This document shows, in pieces, positions 7,766 to 15,472 of a stretch of 64,000 nt of DNA. Source of the stretch: Dyadobacter sp. CY261 (GTDB taxonomy: Bacteria; Bacteroidota; Bacteroidia; Cytophagales; Spirosomataceae); contig NZ_JAKCPW010000002.1 of NCBI RefSeq assembly GCF_021440085.1, positions 558,001 through 622,000 on the forward strand, in the 5' to 3' direction. Both the position numbers and the translations under genes were made by a program. A model generated the notes under the pieces. The model had not been told where the DNA came from. It made no database searches and was given only the letters and a program-made list of their open reading frames with translations. Position 1 is the first letter of the stretch, and every line of letters begins with the position of its first letter.

Positions 7766-9295
7766 CTACTGTTTTTGACCATCAGTAGCCATCCGTCCCG
7801 GAGCCAGGATAATGCTGGAATGCGGCGATAACCGATTAGAAGTCAGCGTGGTGCTATGAAGCGGATCGGTTGAAAAGCATATTTCGGTAAAAATGGATTT
7901 ATCCTCCGGCACCGTAAATTCCACTTCGGAGTCTCCGAGGTTATGGACAACCACCAGCGACCGGTCCGCATGCGGGCGGAAATAGGCAAGCAGCTGGTCG
8001 TTGCCCAGGCGCACGGGATGCAGGTTAGGCGCGAATATCTGGCTGAGGGCGGGCTCGGTCTTGTGCAGGTGTATGAGGTTTTTATAGTGATGGTAAACAG
8101 AAGACTCGTCGTTCCTCTGCGCAGACAGCGGTGTCACCGTTTTCAAGGTAGTGAATTCCGGTTTGATCCAACTCGGGCGTTGCGGGTCTTCCGGGTCGGC
8201 AGTCCACAGGAACGGTTCGCGGATATAAGGGTCGGGTTTCAGGCCAAGCATTCCGATTTCTTCACCGTAATATAAATACGGCTGGCCGGGCAAGGTAAGC
8301 AAAATGCTGGCAGCGAGTTTGATCTTTGCGATTTGGCCGCCGACGACGCTCCCTATCCGTTCCTGGTCATGGTTGGTGAGCATGATGGCGTTGACAAACA
8401 GCGCGTTGTATTTCTGGAAAAGATTAAAACTGGCGATTAATTTATCGATAATCTGCTCATCACGCCCGGCTATGAGCATACGTTGCAAAGCAAAACTCAG
8501 GTCGAAATGGAAAGTGGCGTTCAGATTGCGGAAATAGGGTGCGACCTCCTCGGTTTCGGCCCACACTTCGCCGACCGTGAAGGCGTCAGGATTTGCATCC
8601 CCAACTATTTTTGAAAAAAATTCCCAGAAGGTCAAGCTCTGTTCGGAATCCCACTCCGGGAAGACGTGGCGTGCGGCGTCGAGGCGAAAACCGTCCACAC
8701 CAACGTCACTTAGCCAGAAATGCACAATTTTCGCGATCTCCTCACGCAGTGCCTCCGAATGATAATTGAGATCGGGCATTCCTTTGTAAAAAAGCCCATA
8801 ATATTTCTCATCATCGCCGGGGTTTTCGTGCCACGGATATACAATCTGAGAATCGTGGGAAGTCTCGCGTTCGGAAATGCCCAGATGATCGATCTGATCC
8901 TGGTTCATCCACCAGTAGTAATGGCGATAGGGGTTATCTTTGCTTTTTCGCGCTTCTTCAAACCACGGGTGCAGCGTGCTGGTGTGGTTGACGATCAGAT
9001 CGAGGTAAATGGCTATCCCACGCTTGTGAGCGCCCGCGAGAAGCCTTCGGAAATCGTCCATTGTGCCATATTCAGGCTCAATGTCGTAGTAATCGATTAC
9101 GTCGTATTTGTGATAGCTTGGCGAGGGATGGATGGGCGTGAGCCAGATCGCCTCGATGCCCAGGTCGGACAGGTAATCGAGTTTGGAAATAATGCCGTTC
9201 AGGTCGCCAATGCCGTCGCCATTCGAGTCGCAGAAGGAACGAACGAATATCTCATAACAGATCCCTGGGATATTGGCTGGCTTGTCTGCAGGCAT
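7766..9295 (-). CDS. Alpha-amylase-family (GH13) glycosidase, cytoplasmic
   Basis: 509 residues, no signal peptide. The calcium site DSNGDGIGDL is at 23-32. GH13 conserved regions: I DLIVNHTS (about 99-106), II GFRLDAARH with nucleophile D206, III VGEVWAE with acid/base E243, IV LTNHDQER with D310. The protein ends in a beta-sandwich domain C (about 425-509). The layout suits a trehalose synthase/oligo-1,6-glucosidase/alpha-amylase-like enzyme acting on alpha-glucans or oligosaccharides in the cytoplasm; exact specificity is not readable. It begins 7 bases after the maf stop codon, in the same transcript. Confidence 0.9.
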   Translation of the reverse strand: MPADKPANIPGICYEIFVRSFCDSNGDGIGDLNGIISKLDYLSDLGIEAIWLTPIHPSPSYHKYDVIDYYDIEPEYGTMDDFRRLLAGAHKRGIAIYLDLIVNHTSTLHPWFEEARKSKDNPYRHYYWWMNQDQIDHLGISERETSHDSQIVYPWHENPGDDEKYYGLFYKGMPDLNYHSEALREEIAKIVHFWLSDVGVDGFRLDAARHVFPEWDSEQSLTFWEFFSKIVGDANPDAFTVGEVWAETEEVAPYFRNLNATFHFDLSFALQRMLIAGRDEQIIDKLIASFNLFQKYNALFVNAIMLTNHDQERIGSVVGGQIAKIKLAASILLTLPGQPYLYYGEEIGMLGLKPDPYIREPFLWTADPEDPQRPSWIKPEFTTLKTVTPLSAQRNDESSVYHHYKNLIHLHKTEPALSQIFAPNLHPVRLGNDQLLAYFRPHADRSLVVVHNLGDSEVEFTVPEDKSIFTEICFSTDPLHSTTLTSNRLSPHSSIILAPGRMATDGQKQ

Positions 9296-9302
9296 AACTG
9301 GG

Positions 9303-9878
9303 CTAGCTGAAATACGGTTTGAGTAACTGATACACCACCTGGACGGGCAATCCCATGATCGTGTAAAACGAACCTTCGATTTTTCCGATCCCCACCATTC
9401 CGATCCATTCCTGAATGCCGTAGGAGCCCGCTTTGTCGAAAGGTTTGTACTGCTGAATATAATAGTTGATTTCCCAATCTTCCAAGTCCCGGAAATAAAC
9501 TTCTGCGACGTCCGAGATGGTTTCGATATTATTACCCGAGAGCAAACTCACGGCGGTAATAACTTTATGGCTTTTTCCCGAGAGTATTCGGATCATCCGG
9601 AAGGCATCGGCATGGTCAGTTGGTTTGCCGAGAATGTGGTGTTCGGCGATAACGACGGTGTCTGCTGTAAGCACGAGCGATTCGGGTCGGATACCGCGGA
9701 ACATTTCGGCCTTTTCGCGGGCAATGTAGGCTGCTACCGCTTCCGCAGCGAGGTTTGGCGGGTAACTTTCATCGGTTGGGAGTACTTCCACGGTGAATTC
9801 AAAGCCTGCATCTCGGAGTAATTGTTTTCTCCTTGGCGAATTGGAGGCGAGGATAAGGCTTTTCTTAAGTTCAATCAT
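9303..9878 (-). CDS. maf: Maf-family nucleotide pyrophosphatase
   Basis: 191 residues, the usual Maf length. The phosphate-binding opening ILASNSPRRKQLL, the central LTADTVV, and GKPTDHADAFRMIRILSGKSH are the family motifs. Maf proteins hydrolyse dTTP, UTP or modified nucleotides to the monophosphate and have been linked to septum control in Bacillus. First gene of a run with the GH13 enzyme 7 bases downstream. Confidence 0.92.
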   Translation of the reverse strand: MIELKKSLILASNSPRRKQLLRDAGFEFTVEVLPTDESYPPNLAAEAVAAYIAREKAEMFRGIRPESLVLTADTVVIAEHHILGKPTDHADAFRMIRILSGKSHKVITAVSLLSGNNIETISDVAEVYFRDLEDWEINYYIQQYKPFDKAGSYGIQEWIGMVGIGKIEGSFYTIMGLPVQVVYQLLKPYFS

Positions 9879-9943
9879 GTCAGGTGGTTGTCATTGGTAT
9901 TTAGGGGATGTTGTTGTGTTTGAGGTAGTTGTGTGGGTTTATT

Positions 9944-10032
9944 AGTTTGTTCACAAACTTTTTCCAAATATTTTTTACCCAACTGAACCATTTCTTTGCC
10001 AATAGATGTTTCTACATTAAATGTATATACAT
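9944..10032. promoter_or_regulatory. Candidate operators upstream of the marR-type gene
   Basis: The 180-base gap between maf and the MarR gene holds two palindromes: AGTTTGT-TC-ACAAACT at 9944-9959 and ATGTATATACAT at 10021-10032, the latter 26 bases before the start codon. MarR proteins usually bind 12-20 base palindromes in their own promoter, so autoregulation is plausible. Inference only. Confidence 0.35.
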
Positions 10033-10058
10033 CATTGTTGTATTAAACATTGTTCGCT

Positions 10059-10517
10059 ATGTCTATTGAAACTGATATCAAGCAGAAAAAATTTCGCAGC
10101 CCGTACCAAAAACTGGCGCTAAACCTCATGTTTACCACTAAGTGGCTCGAATACAAGCAGCTTGAATCTTTCAAGGAATACGACATTACGCCGCAGCAAT
10201 ACAACGTACTGAGGATATTGAGGGGGCAACAGGGCAATCCTATAAAGGTGAGCGACATTACTGAGCGTATGCTTGACAAGAGTTCCAATACCTCCCGGCT
10301 TGTAGATAAATTGCTGGCAAAAAACCTGGCAAAGCGGTCTTCCTGTGAAAGTGACCGCCGCGCGGTGGATGTCGTGATTACCGAGGAAGGCCTGGAGTTG
10401 CTGAAAGTGCTCGATCCTTTTATCGAGGATTGGGAAAATCGCTTCGCCATTATTACCGAAGAGGAAGCCGATCAGATCAGCGCATTGCTCGACAAGCTGC
10501 GGGCATCCGGTTTTTAA
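10059..10517 (+). CDS. MarR-family transcriptional regulator
   Basis: 152 residues from the ATG at 10059 (MSIETDIKQKK); an upstream start three codons earlier is possible. Winged helix region at about 45-115: ITPQQYNVLRILRG, then SDITERMLDKSSNTSRLVDKL as the recognition-helix area and RSSCESDRRAVDVVITEEG as the wing, with the DxRxxxVxIT pattern of MarR. Dimerisation helices at both ends. The YceI gene follows 58 bases downstream on the same strand and is the obvious regulatory target; this pairing is common in Bacteroidota. Confidence 0.88.
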   Translation: MSIETDIKQKKFRSPYQKLALNLMFTTKWLEYKQLESFKEYDITPQQYNVLRILRGQQGNPIKVSDITERMLDKSSNTSRLVDKLLAKNLAKRSSCESDRRAVDVVITEEGLELLKVLDPFIEDWENRFAIITEEEADQISALLDKLRASGF

Positions 10518-10575
10518 ACATGAACACAATTAACAAAAATCCATAATTCAATTTAATTTTTTAATCAAAACTACA

Positions 10576-11184
10576 ATGAAATCACTTAAATTTTTTGTTG
10601 CATCTCTTACAGTAGCATTCTTTGTATCTTCTTCTGTTTCAGCAGACAATGGTAAAAAAGCCACTAATCTGAAAGTAAATACCGCCAAAAGTGAACTGAC
10701 CTGGTTGGGTAAGAAAATGACTGGCGAGCATACTGGCAAAATCACGCTGAAAGAAGGAACGATCGTTTTGGACGGTGCTAAACTGACCGGCGGTAAGTTC
10801 GTTGCCGACCTGAACAGCATCACTTGTACTGACCTTACGGACAAAGAATACAATGGTAAACTGATCGGCCACTTGAAATCAGACGATTTCTTCAGCGTTG
10901 AAAAACACCCTACAGCAACTTTCGTTGTAACCAAAGCTACCCCAAAAGCGACCGGCGTTTATGATGTAACCGGTGACCTGACTATCAAAGGCATTACAAA
11001 ACCTGTTACTTTCCCTGTAACTGTTAAAACTACTGCTGCTGGGGCAGAAGCAACTGGTACACTGGTTGTTGACCGTTCGAAATACGACATTAAATACAAC
11101 TCGAAATCATTCTTCGATAACCTGGGCGACAAAATTATCAACGACGATTTCTCTATCGACGTGAAATTGGTTGCTGCAAAATAA
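10576..11184 (+). CDS. YceI-family periplasmic lipid-binding protein
   Basis: 202 residues with a signal peptide (KFFVASLTVAFFVSSSVSA). The remainder is one YceI domain, a lipocalin-like barrel: VNTAKSELTWLGKKMTGEHTG near the start, a central HLKSDDFFSVEKHPTATF, and VTGDLTIKGITKPVTFPV. Family members bind polyisoprenoids or fatty-acid amides; several are induced under stress. It follows the MarR gene and is closed by a strong terminator. Confidence 0.92.
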   Translation: MKSLKFFVASLTVAFFVSSSVSADNGKKATNLKVNTAKSELTWLGKKMTGEHTGKITLKEGTIVLDGAKLTGGKFVADLNSITCTDLTDKEYNGKLIGHLKSDDFFSVEKHPTATFVVTKATPKATGVYDVTGDLTIKGITKPVTFPVTVKTTAAGAEATGTLVVDRSKYDIKYNSKSFFDNLGDKIINDDFSIDVKLVAAK

Positions 11185-11244
11185 TTACCCTCGGACGGTT
11201 GCCTGGTATCAGCCGTCTGCATTGTATGACCTGAATGTCAAAAG

Positions 11245-11272
11245 AACCTGTCCGTTTTGGGCAGGTTTTTTT
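11245..11272 (+). terminator. Rho-independent terminator after the YceI gene
   Basis: AACCTGTCC (11245-11253) pairs with GGGCAGGTT (11259-11267) with one G-T wobble, and T continues to 11272. It lies 60 bases after the stop codon. Confidence 0.85.
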
Positions 11273-11275
11273 GTG

Positions 11276-11725
11276 CTAATTATTGAAGTCGCGGTATTGG
11301 GGGAAGTCGTCCATGAAGTGGATCTGTCCGTTTACTGCCTGGAAGCAATAGTGGGTCATTCCGTTAGTAACTGCCAGGTATTGAGGTCGTAATGTGAAGT
11401 TGTAGCGACTAATCTGTGCGAAAGTGGCGTCGGTCACCGCTATGAACGGCGCTTTGCATTCGACTAACAAAAATGGCAATGCGTGGTTAGACAGCACCAT
11501 AATATCAGTACGCTTTGCAAGTGTATTGTATTGTAAGCCAGTCTCTACCGCGAAGAGCGATTTAGGATAACCGTAATTTGCGATGAGCAAATGAATGAAA
11601 TGCTGGCGGACCCATTCCTCGGGCGTCAGCGTTACGAATTTCCTTCGGATAATGTCGAAAATATGCGGTTTCCCGTTTACCTGCTTAACTTTATGGGCGA
11701 ATCCGGGAAGGTTCAATGATTCCAT
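11276..11725 (-). CDS. Stand-alone HsdR_N-type nuclease-fold protein
   Basis: 149 residues from the ATG at 11725 (a TTG directly upstream could also serve). The C-terminal two thirds match the type I restriction enzyme HsdR N-terminal fold: VETGLQY, KRTDIMVL and LVECKAP give the E...D...ExK pattern of a PD-(D/E)XK nuclease. There is no helicase domain and no HsdM/HsdS nearby, so it is not a restriction subunit in the usual sense. Such short proteins are widespread in Bacteroidota and of unknown role; it is divergent from amn with 51 bases between. Confidence 0.75.
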   Translation of the reverse strand: MESLNLPGFAHKVKQVNGKPHIFDIIRRKFVTLTPEEWVRQHFIHLLIANYGYPKSLFAVETGLQYNTLAKRTDIMVLSNHALPFLLVECKAPFIAVTDATFAQISRYNFTLRPQYLAVTNGMTHYCFQAVNGQIHFMDDFPQYRDFNN

Positions 11726-11776
11726 CAACGAAGATAATCAACCCCGGGATGCCTCGCCAACAAACCTGCTGAATTC

Positions 11777-12550
11777 ATGATCACCAAGGAACAAATCGTC
11801 GAAAACTGGCTGCCACGCTACACGGGCACGCCTGTGGAGGAGTTTGGAAACTATATCCTGCTAACCAACTTTGGAAATTACGTGACCATGTTTGCCGAGA
11901 AATTCGGGGTGGAAGTGCGGGGCCAGGGCCGGGCCATGCAAACGGCGACAGCCAAAGACATTACCATCGTCAATTTCGGCATGGGGAGTCCGATGGCGGC
12001 TACTGTAATGGACCTGTTATCAGCCATTAATCCGAAGGCGGTGTTGTTTTTGGGTAAATGCGGAGGATTAAAAAAGACCCAGGTCGGCGATCTCATCCTT
12101 CCGATTGCCGCAATCCGCGGTGAAGGTACAAGCGATGACTATATGCCTCCGGAGATTCCTGCATTACCATCTTTTCGTTTGCAGAGCACCGTTTCAGCCG
12201 CTATCAAAAAACAAAAACTCGATTACTGGACCGGTACTGTTTACACCACCAACCGCCGTATTTGGGAACACGACGCCAGCTTCAAGGAATACTTGCAGGC
12301 TGTGCGCGCCATGGCTATCGACATGGAAACCGCCACCATTTTCATCGTAGGATTTGCCAATTCCATTCCGCACGGCGCATTGCTGCTCGTGTCCGACAAC
12401 CCGCTCGTGCCCGAAGGTGTCAAAACCGAGGAAAGTGATAAGAAAGTGACATCGAGCTACGTGAAGCAGCACCTTGAAATAGGCATCGAAGCATTAACAG
12501 ACCTGGCGCGTTCAGGAGAATCGGTCAAGCATATGCGGTTCGAGAGCTGA
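11777..12550 (+). CDS. amn: AMP nucleosidase
   Basis: 257 residues, the short Bacteroidota form lacking the N-terminal domain of the E. coli enzyme. It hydrolyses AMP to adenine and ribose 5-phosphate. The nucleoside-phosphorylase fold is shown by IVNFGMGSPMAA, VLFLGKCGGL and the purine-site AIDMETATIF; the DNP loop (SDNPLVPEG) lies near residue 209. Cytoplasmic; a purine-salvage or adenylate-control enzyme. Confidence 0.92.
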   Translation: MITKEQIVENWLPRYTGTPVEEFGNYILLTNFGNYVTMFAEKFGVEVRGQGRAMQTATAKDITIVNFGMGSPMAATVMDLLSAINPKAVLFLGKCGGLKKTQVGDLILPIAAIRGEGTSDDYMPPEIPALPSFRLQSTVSAAIKKQKLDYWTGTVYTTNRRIWEHDASFKEYLQAVRAMAIDMETATIFIVGFANSIPHGALLLVSDNPLVPEGVKTEESDKKVTSSYVKQHLEIGIEALTDLARSGESVKHMRFES

Positions 12551-12632
12551 CAATAGTCATATTGCGGCGGGAACCTGTTGCAGTGGCTTAGGAGTTGTAA
12601 GCTTAGTAAGGCCAATATTCGGCCGATTTTTT

Positions 12633-13004
12633 ATGGAGCATCAAACCTTATACGAGCGCATTGGCGGCGACGCCGCGCTACGGCAACTCACCGATAAATT
12701 TTACGACCTGGTTTTTGAGCACGAGCTCATTTCCAGGTTATTCCAAAGTGATAAGGACCTCATCAAGGAAAAGCAGCGCCTATTTTTGACCCAGTTTCTC
12801 GGTGGCCCGCAGCTCTATGCGGAGGTTTACGGCCACCCTATGATGCGGGCCCGCCACATGCCCCACACCATTACCGAGGAAGATGCCGTTGCCTGGCTGC
12901 AATGTATGGCTTCTGCGGTTGAATCGCTTTCGCTTCCTGAGGAGTTGAAAAACGAATTGTTCGATCGGTTTCCGCGGACGGCGTTTTTTATGGTAAATAG
13001 TTGA
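12633..13004 (+). CDS. Group II truncated haemoglobin
   Basis: 123 residues. The opening TLYERIGGDAALRQLTDKFYD, the LGGPQLYAEVYGHPMMRARHMPH segment with the proximal histidine (RARH, about residue 73), and a tryptophan in DAVAWLQCM (the G8 Trp) are the signature of group II (TrHbO/YjbI) globins. These bind O2 and related ligands and may serve in oxidative or nitrosative stress. No partner gene is apparent; it follows amn by 82 bases. Confidence 0.92.
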   Translation: MEHQTLYERIGGDAALRQLTDKFYDLVFEHELISRLFQSDKDLIKEKQRLFLTQFLGGPQLYAEVYGHPMMRARHMPHTITEEDAVAWLQCMASAVESLSLPEELKNELFDRFPRTAFFMVNS

Positions 13005-13057
13005 AAAAGCACTTCTACGTCGCGTTACCTTTTTGATTTTCTTTCGTCTAAATACCG

Positions 13058-13076
13058 TGTTCCATATTTGGGAACA
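13058..13076. promoter_or_regulatory. Candidate HigA operator upstream of the higBA remnant
   Basis: TGTTCC (13058-13063) and GGAACA (13071-13076) form perfect 6-base arms around a 7-base AT-rich spacer, 25 bases ahead of the higB start codon. HigA antitoxins repress their own operon through such palindromes, so this is a likely operator by position. Confidence 0.4.
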
Positions 13077-13100
13077 TTGTATTTTTTATGCCCATTTAAG

Positions 13101-13359
13101 ATGAAAAGAATCTTTTCGAGAGGAACGTTGCGGGAATTCTGGGAAAAACACCCCAAAGTCGAGCAGCAGCTGAAAGTTTGGTACGAGGATGTTTTAGCGG
13201 CGACCTGGAAATCGCCCGCAGATGTGCCGGATTATATTCAATATCCTTGGTAATACGTTCAGGTTAGTTGCTCATTTCGACTTTGATAAACAAATGGTTT
13301 ACATCCGCTTCATAGGCTCGCATAAAGAATATGACAAAATTGACGCTAACTCGATTTGA
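13101..13359 (+). pseudogene. higB: HigB-type toxin gene, broken by an internal deletion and frameshift
   Basis: The 5' part from the ATG at 13101 encodes MKRIFSRGTLREFWEKHPKV and LKVWYEDVLAATWKSPADV, a normal HigB/RelE-family beginning, but the frame then ends at 13253. Another frame starting about 13217 encodes RIIFNILGNTFRLVAHFDFD and then MVYIRFIGSHKEYDKIDANS, which is the normal HigB second half and stops at 13357-13359, two bases before the antitoxin ATG. Compared with my recollection of intact HigB (about 95-100 residues), about 12-16 codons normally found between SPADV and RIIFN are missing and the frame is lost. The toxin, a ribosome-dependent mRNA nuclease in this family, should therefore be inactive, unless a frameshift restores part of it. 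Confidence 0.8.
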
Positions 13360-13361
13360 CC

Positions 13362-13727
13362 ATGCTGAAATTGATTAAGACAGAGGAGCAATATAATGTT
13401 GCATTGAAGCGACTCGGACAGATTTTTGGTGCGCCAACAGGCACCTCGGAAAGCGACGAGTGCGACGTACTGGCATTGCTGGTCGGAGCATATGAAGATG
13501 AACATTACCCCATAGAGCCGCCGGGCCCGATTGAAGCGATTAAGATCAGAATGGAGCAATTACAGCTCAGGCAGGTTGATTTGATCGAAGAAACGGGCGG
13601 TAAAAACAGGGTTTCGGAAGTTTTGAATAAAAAAAGAAAGCTCAGCATCGAAATGATCCGGAATCTTTCAAAACGACTGAATCTGTCTCTTAACGTGTTG
13701 ACGCAGGATTACCAGCTGGCACAGTAA
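13362..13727 (+). CDS. higA: HigA-type antitoxin with C-terminal helix-turn-helix
   Basis: 121 residues from the ATG at 13362. The N-terminal half (MLKLIKTEEQYNVALKRLGQ ... YPIEPPGPIEAIKIRMEQ) is the toxin-binding part of the Bacteroidota HigA group, and the C-terminal half (LRQVDLIEETGGKNRVSEVL and RKLSIEMIRNLSKRL) is a lambda-repressor-like HTH. The start lies 2 bases after the toxin stop, the usual HigBA order of toxin first. It is intact even though the toxin gene is not, so it may be retained for its DNA-binding role or as an anti-toxin against related loci. Confidence 0.85.
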   Translation: MLKLIKTEEQYNVALKRLGQIFGAPTGTSESDECDVLALLVGAYEDEHYPIEPPGPIEAIKIRMEQLQLRQVDLIEETGGKNRVSEVLNKKRKLSIEMIRNLSKRLNLSLNVLTQDYQLAQ

Positions 13728-13762
13728 TCCAACAGCCCGCTTCATGTCGAACAAGATTTCTT

Positions 13763-13770
13763 TACCTTTG
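13763..13770 (+). promoter_or_regulatory. Candidate -7 element directly before cca
   Basis: TACCTTTG fits TAnnTTTG perfectly and ends only 4 bases before the cca start codon at 13775. If used, transcription would start at or next to the ATG and give an almost leaderless mRNA. No good -33 box is seen. Confidence 0.3.
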
Positions 13771-13774
13771 CGGC

Positions 13775-15190
13775 ATGAATTTCAAAGAGCAATTGACACC
13801 CTATCCGGTTCTGGAAATAGTTGCCTCAGCTGCGAAGGAGCTGGGTGTGGAGGCATATATTATCGGTGGGTTCGTCAGGGACCTGATTCTCAGAAGGAAT
13901 AGCAAGGATATCGACATCGTCTCCATCGGAAGTGGAATCGAGCTGGCCGAAATGGTGGCTAACAGGCTGGGGCCAGACGTTTTTGTGAGTGTCTTTAAAA
14001 ACTTTGGCACCGCACAGATCCGCCAGGGCGATCTGGAAATAGAGTTTGTAGGTGCGCGAAAAGAATCCTACCGCTCCGATTCGCGTAAACCTGCCGTGGA
14101 AGATGGGACATTGGCCGACGATCAGAACCGTCGCGACTTCACCATCAATGCCATGGGCATCAGCCTGAATGCAGGCACATTCGGCGAGCTTGTGGATCCG
14201 TTCGAAGGGATAAGCGATCTTCGCAAAAAGATCATCCGCACTCCGCTCGGCCCTGAAATTACATTCTCGGACGACCCCCTGCGCATGATGCGCGCGATCC
14301 GGTTCGCGAGTCAGCTTAATTTTGATATTGAGCCCGATACTTTTGATGCGATTGTCAAAATGAAGGACCGTATTTCGATCGTGTCGATGGAGCGTATTTC
14401 GGACGAACTGAATAAAATTATACTTTCTAAAACCCCTTCATACGGGTTCAAATTACTTTACCACGCAGGCTTGTTGGCCATTATTTTTCCGGAAATGGTG
14501 GAGTTACAAGGTGTGGAGCCTGTCGAAGGCAAGGGGCACAAGGATAATTTCTATCATACGCTGCAGGTCCTGGATAATGTGTCTCAGGTCACAGATGACC
14601 TTTGGCTGCGTTGGGCGGCGATCCTGCACGACATTGCCAAACCTGCCACTAAAAAGTTTGACAAGCGCAACGGATGGTCGTTCCATAACCACGAGGAAAT
14701 AGGCGCACGCATGGTACCGGTTATTTTTCGCCGGATGAAACTGCCGTTGAATGAGAAAATGCGGTTTGTCAAAAAACTGGTAAGGTTGCATTTACGTCCC
14801 ATTGTGCTATCGAAAGAGGATATTACCGACTCCGCGATGCGACGCTTGCTGGTAGAGGCTGGGGAGGATATCGAGGCATTGATGAATCTGTGCCGGGCAG
14901 ATATCACTTCTAAAAATCCGGAGAAAGTGAGGCGTTTCATCAGCAATTTCAACCTGGTAGAACAAAAGCTCAAAGACCTGGAAGAACGCGACAAGCTCCG
15001 TAATTTTCAGCCGGTCATCACCGGTGAAATGATCATGGAAGCTTTCAGTTTGAAACCGGCTAAGGAAGTGGGAATTATCAAAGAGGCCGTGCGAGAGGCG
15101 ATTTTAGAAGGCATCGTCCCTAATGAGTACGGACCTGCTTTCGCGTTTATGATTGAGGAAGGAGAGAAAATGGGCCTAAAACGGGTTTAG
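13775..15190 (+). CDS. cca: CCA tRNA nucleotidyltransferase with HD domain
   Basis: 471 residues. The class II nucleotidyltransferase head shows GGFVRDLILRRNSKDIDIV with the DxD metal pair (about 44-46) and the RRDFTINAMG motif near residue 115; the neck follows with DDPLRMMRAIRFASQL. An HD domain with ILHDIAKP (about 289-296) and HNHEEIG sits in the C-terminal half. The enzyme adds or repairs the 3' CCA of tRNAs; the HD part probably gives phosphatase or phosphodiesterase activity. Cytoplasmic, essential or near-essential housekeeping gene. Confidence 0.95.
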   Translation: MNFKEQLTPYPVLEIVASAAKELGVEAYIIGGFVRDLILRRNSKDIDIVSIGSGIELAEMVANRLGPDVFVSVFKNFGTAQIRQGDLEIEFVGARKESYRSDSRKPAVEDGTLADDQNRRDFTINAMGISLNAGTFGELVDPFEGISDLRKKIIRTPLGPEITFSDDPLRMMRAIRFASQLNFDIEPDTFDAIVKMKDRISIVSMERISDELNKIILSKTPSYGFKLLYHAGLLAIIFPEMVELQGVEPVEGKGHKDNFYHTLQVLDNVSQVTDDLWLRWAAILHDIAKPATKKFDKRNGWSFHNHEEIGARMVPVIFRRMKLPLNEKMRFVKKLVRLHLRPIVLSKEDITDSAMRRLLVEAGEDIEALMNLCRADITSKNPEKVRRFISNFNLVEQKLKDLEERDKLRNFQPVITGEMIMEAFSLKPAKEVGIIKEAVREAILEGIVPNEYGPAFAFMIEEGEKMGLKRV

Positions 15191-15235
15191 GGTACATTTT
15201 TTGATACATTGTCGCCGATGCCGTTACTTATTTAA

Positions 15236-15243
15236 TATTTTTG
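15236..15243 (+). promoter_or_regulatory. Candidate -7 element before the 65-residue membrane protein
   Basis: TATTTTTG, a perfect TAnnTTTG match, lies 32 bases ahead of the ATG at 15275. A TTG at 15209-15211 is a poor-spacing -33 candidate. Confidence 0.35.
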
Positions 15244-15274
15244 CGAACTTTTTATCTCCTCATAGTCACATTTC

Positions 15275-15472
15275 ATGGAAAACGCCCAGTTCAAACGTTT
15301 CTTCGGATCGCTGCTTACAATTTTAGGCATTGCAGTGCTGCTCTTTGCCTGTGTTGCATTTTTGTCCGACAAGCCTGTATTAGGCCTCACTGTTACCAAA
15401 TGGGAGTCCATCGTGCCATTCCTGGTGGGCACCGTATTTCTGCTGACGGGCGTGAACCTGGTAAAAGGTTAA
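15275..15472 (+). CDS. Small two-helix membrane protein, unknown function
   Basis: 65 residues. Two hydrophobic segments, about 11-31 (SLLTILGIAVLLFACVAFL) and 45-62 (SIVPFLVGTVFLLTGVNLV), joined by a short polar loop. No family recognised. It has its own candidate promoter and its last four bases overlap the end of the convergent DUF2851 gene. Confidence 0.6.
   Translation: MENAQFKRFFGSLLTILGIAVLLFACVAFLSDKPVLGLTVTKWESIVPFLVGTVFLLTGVNLVKG

Noticed and set aside
7766-9295. Starch-utilisation (Sus) locus around the GH13 gene
   Set aside because: No SusC/D nearby, and the enzyme has no signal peptide.
11276-12550. Restriction-modification locus
   Set aside because: Only an HsdR_N-type fold is present; no methylase, specificity or helicase gene around it.
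13101-13253. Intact 50-residue toxin
   Set aside because: The other half of the HigB sequence continues in a shifted frame, so the short frame is a broken gene.
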